A program made the position numbers and the translations under genes. Below are positions 1-9,308 of a stretch of 64,000 nucleotides of DNA, in pieces (position 1 is the stretch's first letter; the number at the start of each line of letters is the position of its first letter). The stretch is from an uncultured Olsenella sp. (GTDB lineage: Bacteria > Actinomycetota > Coriobacteriia > Coriobacteriales > Atopobiaceae), in NCBI GenBank assembly GCA_900314495.1, contig OMVJ01000009.1, forward strand, positions 47,079-111,078, written 5' to 3'. The notes beneath the pieces are model-generated. The model saw only the letters and a list, made by a program, of their open reading frames with translations, did not search any database and was not told the origin of the DNA.

Positions 1-879
1 GGGCACGGTACGACCGTCGACGGCAAAGTACCCAAGCAGCATCATTGCACCGGGCAGGACGGGGGCGCCGTACGTGACGATGCGCGCGCCGGCCCGTTTG
101 ATGGCGCCGGGAGTGTTGTCATCCGGGTCAACACTCATGCCGCCCGTGCAGCACACCAGGTCAACGCCCGCTGCCAGCGCCTCGCGAATGGAGGCAACGA
201 TGTCATCCACCACGTCGCCCGGCGTGGAGTGGTAGGTGGTCGTGATGCCGAAGGGGGCCAGCTTGGCCTCCACCATGGGGGTGAAACGGTCCTTGATGCG
301 GCCCTTCTGCACCTCGGAGCCCGTGGTGATGATGGCGGCGGTCTTCAGCTTGAAGGGCTCCACGCGCATGAGCGGCCCGCACTCGACCACACGCGCCGCG
401 GCCTCCGCCTCCGCCACGCGGGACTCCTCAATCACCAGGGGAATGACGCGGGTACCCGCCAGGTCGTCCCCAGCCAGCACGGTCAGGTTGGCGCGGCGGG
501 TGGCAACCATGACCTGGTCAACGGAGTTGACGGCGCGCAGACGGGCGGAATCCACCAGGAAGACGCCGTCGCAGGTGGCCTTGATGCCAATCTTGCCTTC
601 GCGCGGCTCGCCGGCAGCCTCCGTGTTGGCGCCGAGGCAGAGCGCGGCCATGCGGTGGGCCGCGTCGTCCTCGTGAAGCATCCCGGGCTCCAGCTCCCAC
701 ACGTAGAGGTTCTCCTTGCCCATGCTGAGCAAAACGGGGATGTCCTCAGCCTGTACAACGTGGCCCTTGCGGAAGCGCGGCCCCTTGTAGCGCTCGCCGT
801 CCTCCCCGCCCACGATGATCTGCGTCATATCGTGGCAAAGCACGTGCCCAACCGCGTCCTCAGTCCTGACCAGCTTCAT
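1..879 (-). CDS. MoeA-type molybdopterin-binding protein, C-terminus missing at window edge
   Basis: The reading frame is open from the ATG at 879 to the left edge (293 codons), so the end of the protein lies outside the window. Residues 185-190 read TTGSEV and 244-254 CTGGMSVDPDD, the signature loops of the MoaB/MogA/MoeA molybdopterin-binding fold. The N-terminal half (KLVRTEDAVGHVL...RFRKGHVV) is typical of MoeA-like proteins in anaerobes rather than housekeeping MoeA. Its role is expected in the late steps of molybdenum cofactor assembly (metal insertion or adenylyl-molybdopterin handling), in the cytoplasm. A purine-rich ribosome site (GGGGGAGGGG) lies just upstream of the ATG. The moaA/moaC/mod block starts about 12 kb away on the same strand, so it is not in one operon with this gene. 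Confidence 0.8.
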   Translation of the reverse strand, partial: MKLVRTEDAVGHVLCHDMTQIIVGGEDGERYKGPRFRKGHVVQAEDIPVLLSMGKENLYVWELEPGMLHEDDAAHRMAALCLGANTEAAGEPREGKIGIKATCDGVFLVDSARLRAVNSVDQVMVATRRANLTVLAGDDLAGTRVIPLVIEESRVAEAEAAARVVECGPLMRVEPFKLKTAAIITTGSEVQKGRIKDRFTPMVEAKLAPFGITTTYHSTPGDVVDDIVASIREALAAGVDLVCCTGGMSVDPDDNTPGAIKRAGARIVTYGAPVLPGAMMLLGYFAVDGRTVP

Positions 880-934
880 GAGAACCCCTCCCCCGGAGCC
901 CAAGCGGCATCAAGCCACCCTCGTGCCGTCTTTT

Positions 935-988
935 TGTGCATGGGTATGCACAGCATAGTACCATCCTGTTTGTCTTGTGCCCGCACAA
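935..988 (-). promoter_or_regulatory. Candidate promoter with two palindromic operators upstream of the MoeA-like gene
   Basis: Two inverted repeats share a TGTGC...GCACA core. One is TGTGCAT-N4-ATGCACA at 935-952 and the other TTGTGC-N2-GCACAA at 975-988. Between them, on the minus strand, is a -10-like TACTAT (960-955). A 17-bp spacer would put the -35 inside the second palindrome, while the first would cover the start of transcription. This is the arrangement expected for a dimeric repressor. The regulator is unknown. The rest of 989-1297 shows no gene. Confidence 0.35.
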
Positions 989-1297
989 ATTGTACGCCTC
1001 TACGCGTCCGTCGCACGGTGTACGGTGGTCGGCACGCACCTACTGGCAATGCCAAAAGCAACGAGCCCCTGAGAGCCGTTTTGCGGCCTCAGGTGCGCTT
1101 TCACGGGGTAACTTCGACCTTACCGGCGGAACCGTCAGAAGTGCCTCTACTGCCCCGGGGCGGAAATGTACCCAAAAACACCCCAGTTGACCTGCGGGTT
1201 TTCTAGTGCCGATACTACACCTAGGGAGAAACCCCACCCGAGAACACCCGTTACGAACTGCGGTTTCTTGGAGCCGCGTTGAAAGCGCCCTCGCAAG

Positions 1298-1384
1298 AAC
1301 CGTCGCACCTTTTGCCCTGCAAATGAAGAAACTCCAGTTAGCATCATCAAATATGGTAGCAATTCAAACCAAGGTGCGACGGTT
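1298..1384. repeat. 14-bp perfect inverted repeat flanking an AT-rich 59-bp spacer
   Basis: The arms AACCGTCGCACCTT (1298-1311) and its exact reverse complement (1371-1384) flank an AT-rich spacer, unlike the GC-rich surroundings. It lies between the stop of the PHP gene (1402) and the MoeA-like gene upstream region. No clear U-tract terminator is formed. It may be a small palindromic repeat element or a large hairpin at the end of the PHP transcript. Confidence 0.4.
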
Positions 1385-1401
1385 TTTGGAGTGCGACCCG
1401 C

Positions 1402-2286
1402 TCACAGCGTCGCTTCGCGCTCATAGAGCCGCGCCACGGGTTCGCCGGCCTCCTCCACGGAGATGCCGTACTGGCCAACGTGCGTGGGCACGCCAAAGCG
1501 GCCGTGGTAGTCACTGCCGCCGGTGACGAACAGGCCGTACTGGGCGGCAAGCTCGTGGGCCATGCGAATGTGGTCGGGCGTGTGGGCGTGGTGGTAGGCC
1601 TCGATGCCCATGAGGCCCGCGTCCACCATGTCTGGCACGGCAGACCAGGAGTCCATCTGGCCGGGGTGGGCAAGAACGGGCACACCGCCGGACTCGCGGA
1701 TGGCACGGATGGCCTCCATGGTGTCCGGGTACTTTGGCGACCGGTGGTAGCGGCCATGCTTGGACGAGAGGAGCTCGCGGAATATGCGGTCGTAGTCCGG
1801 GTCGCGCTTGGAAAGGCCGGACAGCGCCTCCATGATGTGCTGCTTGTAGATAGTGGCCGAGGGGCCGGCGGCGGCGATGACGTCATCCACCGTGATGGTG
1901 CGGCCTTTGTAGGAATAGCCGCTGACCATGACCTGCCAGGCAATCCACAGCGTGTTGGCCGCACGCTCGGTGCGAGTGTAGAGGCAGACCTTCTCCACGG
2001 GGGTGGACTCGTCCGGCGTGGACACCAGGTTGTAGCCCAGCACGTGGACGTTGCGGCCAGTGGCGGGGTTGCGGGTGGAGACCTCCACGCCCGCCAGAAT
2101 GGGAAAGCCCGTCTGGCGCGAGAGGGCGCGAATCTCCTGCGAGTGGGCAAGGGTATCGTGGTCTGTCACGGCAATGCCCGAGAGACCCTGCGCCTGTGCC
2201 TCCTTAACCAGCTGCTCCACCGAGAGTGAGCCGTCCGAGTATGTGGTATGGGTGTGCAGGTCTAGCCTGCCTGGTGCAAGTTGCAT
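1402..2286 (-). CDS. PHP-domain metal-dependent phosphoesterase
   Basis: This 294-aa protein has the full PHP-domain metal-ligand set: LHTHTTYSDG (His11, His13, Asp18), DHD at 42-44, Glu68 in GVEVS, a histidine in AHPGQ (about 207) and GSDYHG at 257-262. The family includes nucleoside 3',5'-bisphosphate phosphatase (YciV/TrpH type) and related phosphoesterases; the exact substrate cannot be told from sequence. The start at 2286 is preferred over upstream in-frame codons because GAGGGGAG sits just before it and homology begins at LDLHTHT. It is monocistronic and lies downstream of the trp terminator. The TrpH-type name would suit its neighbourhood but is only suggestive. Confidence 0.85.
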   Translation of the reverse strand: MQLAPGRLDLHTHTTYSDGSLSVEQLVKEAQAQGLSGIAVTDHDTLAHSQEIRALSRQTGFPILAGVEVSTRNPATGRNVHVLGYNLVSTPDESTPVEKVCLYTRTERAANTLWIAWQVMVSGYSYKGRTITVDDVIAAAGPSATIYKQHIMEALSGLSKRDPDYDRIFRELLSSKHGRYHRSPKYPDTMEAIRAIRESGGVPVLAHPGQMDSWSAVPDMVDAGLMGIEAYHHAHTPDHIRMAHELAAQYGLFVTGGSDYHGRFGVPTHVGQYGISVEEAGEPVARLYEREATL

Positions 2287-2411
2287 GGGGGTCTCCCCTC
2301 TCAGCAGGTACCGATCGTTGTGTGGCACGCCCAAATGTTAGTACATCCGCGCTGGCGACTGACGACACGGTTCACTTGCCGTTCGGCTCATTCCGCCGAA
2401 ATGCGAACTTC

Positions 2412-2516
2412 GTTACGTTCGTTCAGCAATTGATAACGTTGAAAAGCGCGCTGGGAGCGAGAAAACAAGGCTCCTAGCGCGCAAATCGACGATATCAATG
2501 TTTTGCCGAACGTAAC
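2412..2516. repeat. 105-bp near-palindrome containing the trp terminator
   Basis: Bases 2412-2458 and the reverse complement of 2470-2516 align without gaps over 47 bp with about 35 identities. There are perfect blocks at the tips (GTTACGTTCG, 10 bp), in the middle (ATTGATA) and near the centre (GCGCGCT and GGAGC), around an 11-nt loop. Such length and symmetry exceed what a terminator needs and resemble a small palindromic repeat element that has been co-opted. Confidence 0.6.
2441..2482 (-). terminator. Rho-independent terminator of the trp operon
   Basis: On the minus strand a 13-bp GC-rich stem (one G-U pair), loop TTGTTTTCTCG, is followed by TTTTC. It lies about 70 nt after the trpA stop codon and is the core of the larger near-palindrome at 2412-2516. 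Confidence 0.75.
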
Positions 2517-2550
2517 CATCCGTGCCGCCTGCCGCCGCCGGCCGCGCCCC

Positions 2551-3366
2551 CTACGCCGCGTGGGTGGCGTCGGCCATGGCGCGCACGTAGTCCGCCACCA
2601 GCGGCACCGCGTCCGCGCCGTGCTCGGCCAGCATGCGCTCGATGGCGGAACCCACGATGGCGCCGTCGGACACGGCGGCCATGCGCGCGGCCTGCTCGGG
2701 CGTGGAGATGCCAAAGCCCACGGCAGCCGGCACGTTGGGGTTTGCCTCGCGCACCAGCCTGACCATGGCGCCCACGTCCGTGGTGATCTGCTTGCGCACG
2801 CCGGTGACGCCCAGCGAGCTGACGCAGTACACGAAGCCCGTGGCCTCCCGCGCAATGGCGCGGATGCGCTCGTGCGAGGTCGGAGCTATCAGCGATACCA
2901 CGTCCAGCCCCTCCGCCGCAAAGGGCACGGAGAACTCGGCCTTCTCCTCGAAGGGGACGTCGGGCAGGATGATGCCCTGCATGCCAACCTCGCGCTCGCG
3001 GGCGGCAAAGCGCTCGCAGCCGTAGCCGTACACAACGTTGGCGTAGGTCATGAACACCAGCGGGATCCTGACGCCGCGGGCGCGGGCGCGCTCCACCATG
3101 TTGAACACGTCGTCCGTGGTCACGCCGGCGGAAAGCGCGCGCAGGTTGGCCTGCTGTATGACGGGGCCCTCGGCCGTGGGGTCCGAGAAGGGAATGCCCA
3201 GCTCAATGAGGTCGGCGCCGGCCTCCTGCATGGCCAGCAGCAGGTCCTCCGTAACGTCCAGGGAGGGGTCGCCGCAGGTGACGAAGGGGATGAAGGCCTT
3301 CTTTCGGCTGCCGTCCGGGGCGGTGAATGCGTCAATGATGCGCGGCGCGGCGCTTGCGTTAGTCAT
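2551..3366 (-). CDS. trpA: Tryptophan synthase alpha chain
   Basis: This 271-aa TIM-barrel subunit cleaves indole-3-glycerol phosphate to indole and glyceraldehyde 3-phosphate, passing indole to TrpB. The catalytic region reads [15 protein letters not shown] (residues 54-68). The general-acid/base Glu (E. coli Glu49) is present, while the position of E. coli Asp60 is Glu, a conservative variant I take as subfamily variation rather than loss. The GFGIST phosphate-binding segment is intact. The ATG at 3366 overlaps the trpB stop by 8 nt and is preceded by GGGGAGGACC, so the two subunits are translationally coupled. It is the last gene of the operon; a terminator follows. Confidence 0.96.
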   Translation of the reverse strand: MTNASAAPRIIDAFTAPDGSRKKAFIPFVTCGDPSLDVTEDLLLAMQEAGADLIELGIPFSDPTAEGPVIQQANLRALSAGVTTDDVFNMVERARARGVRIPLVFMTYANVVYGYGCERFAAREREVGMQGIILPDVPFEEKAEFSVPFAAEGLDVVSLIAPTSHERIRAIAREATGFVYCVSSLGVTGVRKQITTDVGAMVRLVREANPNVPAAVGFGISTPEQAARMAAVSDGAIVGSAIERMLAEHGADAVPLVADYVRAMADATHAA

Positions 3367-4588
3367 GGAGGTCCTCCCCACGGTAGCGGGCGATGGCGGC
3401 AACGTCCTTGTCGCCACGGCCGGAGAGCGTAACGATGATGGTCTGGTCGGGCCGCATGGTGGGCGCCAGCTGCATGGCGTAGGCCACCGCGTGCGCGCTC
3501 TCGATGGCGGGAATGATGCCCTCCATGCGCGAGAGGTACTCGAAGGCGTTCACGGCCTCGTCGTCGGTGATGGGCACATACTCCGCGCGGCCGGAGTCGT
3601 GCAGGGCCGCGTGCTCCGGGCCAACGCCCGGGTAGTCCAGGCCGGCAGAGATGGAGTACACTGGCGCGATCTGGCCGTACTGGTCCTGGCAGAAGTAGGA
3701 CTTCATGCCGTGGAAGATGCCCACGCGGCCGGTGTTGATGGTGGCAGCCGTCTCGAAGGTACCGATGCCGCGGCCGGCCGCCTCGCAGCCAATGAGGCGC
3801 ACGCCCTCGTCCGGGATGAAGTGGTAGAAGGAGCCCATGGCGTTGGAGCCGCCGCCCACGCAGGCGATGACGGCGTCGGGCAGCTTGCCCTCGGCAGCCA
3901 GGATCTGCGCGCGGGCCTCGCGCGAGATGACGGCCTGGAAGTCTCGCACGATGGTCGGGAAGGGGTGCGGGCCCATGGTGGAGCCAATGAGGTAGTGCGT
4001 GTCGTCGATGCGACTGGTCCACTCGCGGAAGGCCTCGGAGACGGCGTCCTTGAGGGTGCCCGTGCCAGCGTCCACGCCACGCACCTCCGTACCCATGAGC
4101 CGCATGCGGTACACGTTCAGGGCCTGGCGCTCCATGTCCTTCACGCCCATGTAGACCACGCACTCCATGCCCATGAGGGCGGCGACGGTGGCCGTTGCCA
4201 CGCCGTGCTGGCCGGCGCCAGTCTCCGCAATCAGGCGGGTCTTGCCCATGTGCTTGGCAAGGAGGGCCTGGCCAAGGGCGTTGTTGATCTTGTGAGCTCC
4301 GGTGTGGTTGAGGTCCTCCCGCTTGAGGTATACCTTGGCGCCGCCCAGGTCGCGCGTCATGTTGGCAGCGTAGTACAGGTTGGACGGCCGGTTGGCGTAG
4401 TTGTTGTACAGGTCCGTCAGCTCCGCGTTGAACTGCGGGTCGTCCTTCAGGCGCTGGTAGGCCTCGTCCAGCTCTATCACGGCGTTCATCAGCGTCTCCG
4501 GGATGTACTGGCCCCCGTGAATGCCGAACCGCCCCTTTGAGCTGGGAGAGTTCTCAACAGGAGAATTCCCGGTGGGAGAATCGCTCAT
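3359..4588 (-). CDS. trpB: Tryptophan synthase beta chain
   Basis: This 409-aa PLP enzyme joins indole and serine to make tryptophan. The PLP lysine lies in [11 protein letters not shown] (Lys100) and the phosphate-binding loop is GGGSNAMG (245-252). It is the standard TrpB1 type that partners TrpA. The first ~18 residues are a low-complexity serine/proline-rich extension. Its ATG overlaps the trpF stop by 4 nt (ATGA), and its own stop overlaps the trpA start. Confidence 0.97.
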   Translation of the reverse strand: MSDSPTGNSPVENSPSSKGRFGIHGGQYIPETLMNAVIELDEAYQRLKDDPQFNAELTDLYNNYANRPSNLYYAANMTRDLGGAKVYLKREDLNHTGAHKINNALGQALLAKHMGKTRLIAETGAGQHGVATATVAALMGMECVVYMGVKDMERQALNVYRMRLMGTEVRGVDAGTGTLKDAVSEAFREWTSRIDDTHYLIGSTMGPHPFPTIVRDFQAVISREARAQILAAEGKLPDAVIACVGGGSNAMGSFYHFIPDEGVRLIGCEAAGRGIGTFETAATINTGRVGIFHGMKSYFCQDQYGQIAPVYSISAGLDYPGVGPEHAALHDSGRAEYVPITDDEAVNAFEYLSRMEGIIPAIESAHAVAYAMQLAPTMRPDQTIIVTLSGRGDKDVAAIARYRGEDLHD

Positions 4589-5262
4589 CTTGCACTCCTC
4601 ACGGCGGCGACGGCCGCCCTCATCTTTGCCTGGTCCTTGGTGCCATCCGTCTCCACTCCCGAGCTCATGTCCACGGCCAGGGGGTGGGTGGCGGCGATGG
4701 CCTCCGCCACGTTGTTGGGGTCGAGGCCGCCCGCCAGGACGAAGGGCCGCCCCACGCCCGAGACCAGCGACCAGTCGAAGCGCTGGCCCGTGCCCTGCCC
4801 GTTGTCCAGCAGGATGACGTCCGCGCCCGAGGCCTGGGCCCGCGAAACGTCCTCCGCGCTGCGCACGCGGAAGGCCTGGATAACGGGGGCGTCCGGCACG
4901 CCGGCCGCCGCCAGCTCTGCACGCAGCCGCGCGAGATACGCCTCGTCCTCATGGCCGTGCAGCTGGCAGGCGTCTATGGCACCTGCGGCAACGAGCGCCG
5001 CCACGGAGGCGGGGTCCTCGTCCACGAAGACGCCCACACGCACGATGGCGGGGTCCACGCCCGCAGACAGCACCGGCAGGTCCGCCGCCGGCACGTTGCG
5101 GTGGGACCTCGGGAAGTCCACCACGAAGCCCACCAAGTCGGGCGCGGCCGCGTTGGCCGCGGCCACGTCCTCCGGCCGGTGCAGCCCGCACAGCTTGACC
5201 AGCGTTCCCTGGTGCTGCCGCGTCAGCAGGTCCCGAGCAGCGGCGATACTTGCCGCGCTCAT
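4585..5262 (-). CDS. trpF: Phosphoribosylanthranilate isomerase
   Basis: This 225-aa TIM-barrel enzyme catalyses the Amadori rearrangement of phosphoribosylanthranilate to CdRP. The catalytic cysteine is in VKLCGL (Cys25) and the C-terminal phosphate site reads [10 protein letters not shown], both hallmarks of TrpF. The gene is separate from trpC here, unlike the enterobacterial fusion. It overlaps trpC and trpB by 4 nt each. Confidence 0.95.
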   Translation of the reverse strand: MSAASIAAARDLLTRQHQGTLVKLCGLHRPEDVAAANAAAPDLVGFVVDFPRSHRNVPAADLPVLSAGVDPAIVRVGVFVDEDPASVAALVAAGAIDACQLHGHEDEAYLARLRAELAAAGVPDAPVIQAFRVRSAEDVSRAQASGADVILLDNGQGTGQRFDWSLVSGVGRPFVLAGGLDPNNVAEAIAATHPLAVDMSSGVETDGTKDQAKMRAAVAAVRSAR

Positions 5263-6065
5263 CGCAGGCCCCGCAGGTCGTCCAGCATGGCCCGCTTGTC
5301 GTCCGCCCGCATGAGGGTCTCTCCTATGAGCACCGCGTCCACGCCGGCCTCCTCCAGCCGCGCCACGTCCTCCCGCGTGCGCACGCCAGATTCGGACACG
5401 AACACGCGGTCTGGCCCCACCAGCGGCCGCAGGTCAATGGAGCGGCCGAAGTCCACCTGGAAGGTGCGCAGGTCACGGTTGTTGACGCCGATGACGCGGG
5501 CGCCGGCGGCGATGGCACGCGGCACCTCCTCCGGCTGATAGGCCTCCACCAGGGCGGAGAGGCCCACGGAATGCGCCACGGCAACAAGGTGCGCAAGCTC
5601 CTCGTCATTCAAAATGGAGCATATGAGCAGGACGGCCTCCGCCCCCGTGACCTTGGCCTGGTACACCATGTACTCGTCCACCACGAAGTCCTTGCGCAGC
5701 ACGGGAATGTCCACGCTGGCGGCTACGGCTGCAAGGTGGTCGTCCGAGCCCTGGAACCAGTGGGGCTCCGTAAGGCAGCTGATGGCTGCGGCGCCCGCCG
5801 CCTGGTAGTCCCGCGCGATGTCCGCCGGGCTGTACGTGGGCGAGATGAGCCCCTTGGAGGGCGAGGCCTTCTTGCACTCGCAGATGAAGGACATGCCGGG
5901 GGTGGCCAGGGCGCGCTCGAAGGGGAAGGTTGGCTCCCCCTCCCGCGCCGCCTTGGCCTGAGCGCGGCCGCGCATCTCGTCCGCGGGCATGATGTCCTGT
6001 TCCCAGGCCACGCGGGCGCGGGTGCGGTCCGCAATCTGCTGCAAAATGTTGCGCTGGTCTGACAT
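5259..6065 (-). CDS. trpC: Indole-3-glycerol-phosphate synthase
   Basis: This 268-aa TIM-barrel enzyme converts CdRP to indole-3-glycerol phosphate. ECKKASPSKG (63-72) carries catalytic Glu and Lys residues, LRKDFVVDEYM holds the second catalytic lysine, and GVNNRDL and SESGV complete the family signature. Its ATG overlaps the trpD stop by one base (TAATG). Confidence 0.96.
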   Translation of the reverse strand: MSDQRNILQQIADRTRARVAWEQDIMPADEMRGRAQAKAAREGEPTFPFERALATPGMSFICECKKASPSKGLISPTYSPADIARDYQAAGAAAISCLTEPHWFQGSDDHLAAVAASVDIPVLRKDFVVDEYMVYQAKVTGAEAVLLICSILNDEELAHLVAVAHSVGLSALVEAYQPEEVPRAIAAGARVIGVNNRDLRTFQVDFGRSIDLRPLVGPDRVFVSESGVRTREDVARLEEAGVDAVLIGETLMRADDKRAMLDDLRGLR

Positions 6066-7087
6066 TACGCGTTCGACTCCTTGATGAAGGCCTCCAGCGT
6101 GGCGGTGGCGGCGCCAGAGTCAATCTGCTGCTGCGCGAGGGCGATGCCATCCTTGATGCTCTCCGCCTTCTGCGCGGCGTAAAGGCCGGCCGCGGCGTTG
6201 AGAACGGCAATGTCGTGCTTGGGGCCGGTCTCCTTGCCCGCCAGGATGTCGCGCGTGGTCTGCGCGTTCTCCTCCGGCGTGCCGCCCACCACGTCGGACT
6301 TGGCGCAGCGAGTGAAGCCGAACTGTTCCGGCGTGATCCGCGTGGTGCGGTAGAAGCCGTCGCGCAGCTCGGTCACCTTGGTTGGGGCGGAGAGGGAAAT
6401 CTCGTCCATCTTGTCCTCACCGTACACCACCAGGCCGCGCTTGACGCCCAGGCTGCAGAGGACGTTGGCAAGCGGCTCGCACAGGTAGCCGTCGTAGACG
6501 CCCAGCACGAAGTAGGTGGGCTTGGCGGGGTTGGTGAGCGGGCCCAGGATGTTGAAGACGGTGCGAAAGCCCAGCTCCTTGCGGATGGGGCCCACGTACT
6601 TCATGGCGGAGTGGTACTTCTGGGCGAAGAGGAAGCTCATGCCGCAGCCCGCCAGCTCCGCGCGCACCTTCTCGGGGTCCTGCTGCAGGTTTACGCCCAG
6701 GGCCTCCAGGCAGTCCGCGGTGCCGGACTTGGAGCTGGCGGCGCGGTTGCCGTGCTTGGTCACCTTGGCACCGGCCGCGGCGCAGATGAGGGCGGCCGTG
6801 GTGGAGATGTTGAAGGTGTTGGAGCGGTCGCCGCCGGTACCCACGATCTCCAGCGTGTCGATGCCGGGGTGCTCCACGGGGGTGGCCAGCTCGCGCATGG
6901 CCGTAGCGCAGCCGGAGATCTCCTCGATGGTCTCCGCGCGGGTGTTCTTGGTGGAGAGGGCCGCCAGGAAGGCCGCGTTCTGGGTGGGCGTGGTCTGGCC
7001 GCTCATGATCTCCCTCATGGTGGTGTAGGCCTCGTCGTAGGTGAGGTCCCCGTGCTGGACGATCTTGTCGATTGCTTCCTTGATCAT
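6065..7087 (-). CDS. trpD: Anthranilate phosphoribosyltransferase
   Basis: This 340-aa enzyme transfers phosphoribose from PRPP to anthranilate. The PRPP/Mg motif [14 protein letters not shown] lies at 83-96, and the lysine/arginine pair of [12 protein letters not shown] follows at the anthranilate site. It is a free-standing TrpD, not fused to TrpG. A 92-nt gap containing a small hairpin separates it from trpG, the only sizeable gap within the operon. Confidence 0.96.
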   Translation of the reverse strand: MIKEAIDKIVQHGDLTYDEAYTTMREIMSGQTTPTQNAAFLAALSTKNTRAETIEEISGCATAMRELATPVEHPGIDTLEIVGTGGDRSNTFNISTTAALICAAAGAKVTKHGNRAASSKSGTADCLEALGVNLQQDPEKVRAELAGCGMSFLFAQKYHSAMKYVGPIRKELGFRTVFNILGPLTNPAKPTYFVLGVYDGYLCEPLANVLCSLGVKRGLVVYGEDKMDEISLSAPTKVTELRDGFYRTTRITPEQFGFTRCAKSDVVGGTPEENAQTTRDILAGKETGPKHDIAVLNAAAGLYAAQKAESIKDGIALAQQQIDSGAATATLEAFIKESNA

Positions 7088-7112
7088 TGTGGCTTCCCTT
7101 CTTGTTGGGTTG

Positions 7113-7130
7113 CGCAGGCGTCTGCCTGCG
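7113..7130 (-). other. Intercistronic hairpin between trpG and trpD
   Basis: CGCAGGC-N4-GCCTGCG forms a perfect 7-bp stem in the only long gap of the trp operon. No U-tract follows on the minus strand, so it is more likely an RNA-processing or stability element than a terminator. Confidence 0.35.
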
Positions 7131-7179
7131 GTTTGTTGGCTGTTCGTTGCCGTTCTGCGCCGCTTGAGGGCGGCGAGGG

Positions 7180-7764
7180 TTAGCTCTTTGCCTCCCGCAC
7201 CAGCGCCATGAAGTTGCGGGCCATCTGCGGCCCCTCCGGCGTGAGGATGGACTCCGGATGGAACTGCATGCCAAAGGTGGGCTGATCCACATGCTGCACG
7301 GCCATGACTTCACCGTCCGCCGTGGTGGCCACCGCCTTGAGGCAGGCCGGCAGGGTGCTGGCATCCGCCGCCAGCGAGTGGTAGCGGCCCACGCGTATGG
7401 GCATCCGCATGCCATGGAAGAGCGGGCAGTCCGCGTCCGCCATGGCCAGTGAGGACTTGCCGTGCATAACTTCTGCGGCATAGGTAACCGTGCCGCCAAA
7501 GGCCTCGCATATGGCCTGGTGGCCCAGGCACACGCCCAGGATGGGCACCTTGCCGCTGAGGGCGCGCACCGCATCCTCGGAGATTCCGGCGTCGGCCGGG
7601 CGGCCCGGCCCCGGTGAGATCACCAGCGCGTCCGGCGCCATGGCCGCAAGCTCCCCCACCGTCAGGGCGTCGTTGCGCACAACCCGCACGTCCGGGTCCA
7701 CCGACGCCAGCAGCTGGTACAGGTTGTAGGTGAAGCTGTCGTAGTTGTCCAGCAGAACGATCAT
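7180..7764 (-). CDS. trpG: Anthranilate synthase glutaminase component
   Basis: This 194-aa class I glutamine amidotransferase supplies ammonia to TrpE. The catalytic triad is visible: Cys79 in LGVCLGHQ, and His169 and Glu171 in QFHPES; the oxyanion loop is SPGPGRP. The ATG at 7764 overlaps the trpE stop (ATGA), giving coupled synthesis of the two subunits. The open frame continues upstream without homology, so this start is preferred. Confidence 0.95.
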   Translation of the reverse strand: MIVLLDNYDSFTYNLYQLLASVDPDVRVVRNDALTVGELAAMAPDALVISPGPGRPADAGISEDAVRALSGKVPILGVCLGHQAICEAFGGTVTYAAEVMHGKSSLAMADADCPLFHGMRMPIRVGRYHSLAADASTLPACLKAVATTADGEVMAVQHVDQPTFGMQFHPESILTPEGPQMARNFMALVREAKS

Positions 7765-9287
7765 CGGTCTATGCCTCCCTCGGACTCCTGGAGCGCGGCC
7801 ACCACGGCGCGCGCCTTGTTCTGGCACTCCTGGAACTCGCGCTCCGGAACGGAGTCAATCACTATGCCGGCACCGGACTGCACGCAGACCACGCCGTCCT
7901 TCTTGTAGGCCAGGCGAATGCCGATGCAGGTGTCCAGGTTGCCGGAGAAGTCCAGGTAGCCGATGGCGCCGCCGTAGATGCCGCGCTTGGCGCCCTCCAG
8001 GTCCTGGATGATCTGACAGGCGCGCAGCTTGGGCGCGCCGGAGAGCGTGCCCGCGGGCAGGATGGCGTCCACGGCGTCCACGGCGTCCTTGCCGGGTGCG
8101 ATGGTGGCGCTCACCGTGGAGCCAATGTGCATGACGTGCGAGAAGCGCAGGATCTTCAGGTACTCCTCCACCTTCACGGTGCCCACCTGAGCAACGCGGC
8201 CCAGGTCGTTGCGGCCAAGGTCCACCAGCATGTTGTGCTCCGCAAGCTCCTTCTGGTCCGCCAGGAGGCCGCGCTCCAACTCCTCGTCCTCCTCGGGCGT
8301 CTTGCCGCGCGGGCGCGTGCCGGCCAGGGGGTAGGTGAGCAGGGTGCCGTCCGTCAGCTTGGCCAGGGTCTCCGGCGAGGCGCCTGCAAGCTCCACGTCC
8401 TCGCTGGTGAAGTAGAACATGTAGGGAGAGGGGTTCTCCGCCCGCAGCAGGCGGTAGGCGTCGAAGAGGCTGCCCTGCGCCGGCGCGGTTATGGGGTCGG
8501 ACAGGACCACCTGGAAGATGTCTCCCTCGCGGATGTGGTCCTTGGCCACCTCCACCATGCGGCAGTACTCCTCGCACGAGAACTGCGGGGTCAGCGGCTG
8601 CTCCAGCCGCAGCGGCCTGAAGACCTTGCGCTCGCCCTCGCGCAGGATGCGCTCGATGGCGTCCAGGCGCCGTCCCGCCTGCGCGTAGGCGGTAGCGACG
8701 TCGCCCGTCACGTCCACGCCGGCAACCAGCACTAGCCGCTGGCGGTAGGTGTCGAAGGCGATGACGTCGTTGAAGAGCATGAGGTCCATGTCCAGGAAGT
8801 CCGCGTGGCCCAGGCCGTCGCGCCGCAGGGTGGGCTCGGCATACTTGAGGTAGTCGTACGAGAAGTAGCCCACCAGGCCGCCCACGAAGGGCGGGAAGCC
8901 CTCCAGCTGGGGCGTGCGGTTGGCCGCGATTAGTTCGCGCAGGTAGGGGCCGGGGTGGTCCACCTGGCGCTCCTCCACCGTGGGCGCGGGCGCCTGATCA
9001 GGCAGGACGGACTCCACGCCGGTGCGCACGCGTAGGGTGCCGTCCAGGCAGGTGATCTCCATGCTGGGGTCGAAGCCCAGGAAGGACCAGCGGCCGGAGC
9101 GCTGGTCCGCCTCCGCGCTCTCCAGCAGGAAGACGTGGTGGCTGGCCGCGCGCAGGCGACGCATCACCTCTATGGTCGTGAACTGGTCTGCCAGGAGCTC
9201 GCGCCGCACCGGCACGCGACGATACTCCCCACCTGCGGCGATGCGCTGCACCTCCGCCAGCGTGGGTGTCAGCCTGGTCTCCTCCAT
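7761..9287 (-). CDS. trpE: Anthranilate synthase component I
   Basis: This 508-aa enzyme makes anthranilate from chorismate. The N-terminal LLES at 54-57 is the tryptophan feedback-inhibition motif, so allosteric control by tryptophan is likely. The chorismate-binding C-terminal half shows PLAGTRPRGKT, GTLSGAPK and GAGIVIDSVPE. The ATG at 9287 is preferred: GGAGAGGAGGGGAC precedes it, and the longer open frame upstream is the T-box leader, not protein. First gene of the operon. Confidence 0.95.
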   Translation of the reverse strand: MEETRLTPTLAEVQRIAAGGEYRRVPVRRELLADQFTTIEVMRRLRAASHHVFLLESAEADQRSGRWSFLGFDPSMEITCLDGTLRVRTGVESVLPDQAPAPTVEERQVDHPGPYLRELIAANRTPQLEGFPPFVGGLVGYFSYDYLKYAEPTLRRDGLGHADFLDMDLMLFNDVIAFDTYRQRLVLVAGVDVTGDVATAYAQAGRRLDAIERILREGERKVFRPLRLEQPLTPQFSCEEYCRMVEVAKDHIREGDIFQVVLSDPITAPAQGSLFDAYRLLRAENPSPYMFYFTSEDVELAGASPETLAKLTDGTLLTYPLAGTRPRGKTPEEDEELERGLLADQKELAEHNMLVDLGRNDLGRVAQVGTVKVEEYLKILRFSHVMHIGSTVSATIAPGKDAVDAVDAILPAGTLSGAPKLRACQIIQDLEGAKRGIYGGAIGYLDFSGNLDTCIGIRLAYKKDGVVCVQSGAGIVIDSVPEREFQECQNKARAVVAALQESEGGIDR

Positions 9288-9308
9288 GTCCCCTCCTCTC
9301 CGGGACGG

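Noticed and set aside
229..1206. Long plus-strand open frames opposite the MoeA-like, trp and cob genes (several over 300 codons)
   Set aside because: They are antisense to well-conserved genes, show composition typical of GC-rich shadow frames (His/Gly/Val-rich), and lack homology or ribosome sites.
3186..3206. TrpA active-site Asp60 replaced by Glu as evidence of a broken enzyme
   Set aside because: The change is conservative, the remainder of the protein is intact and the operon is complete, so I take it as subfamily variation.
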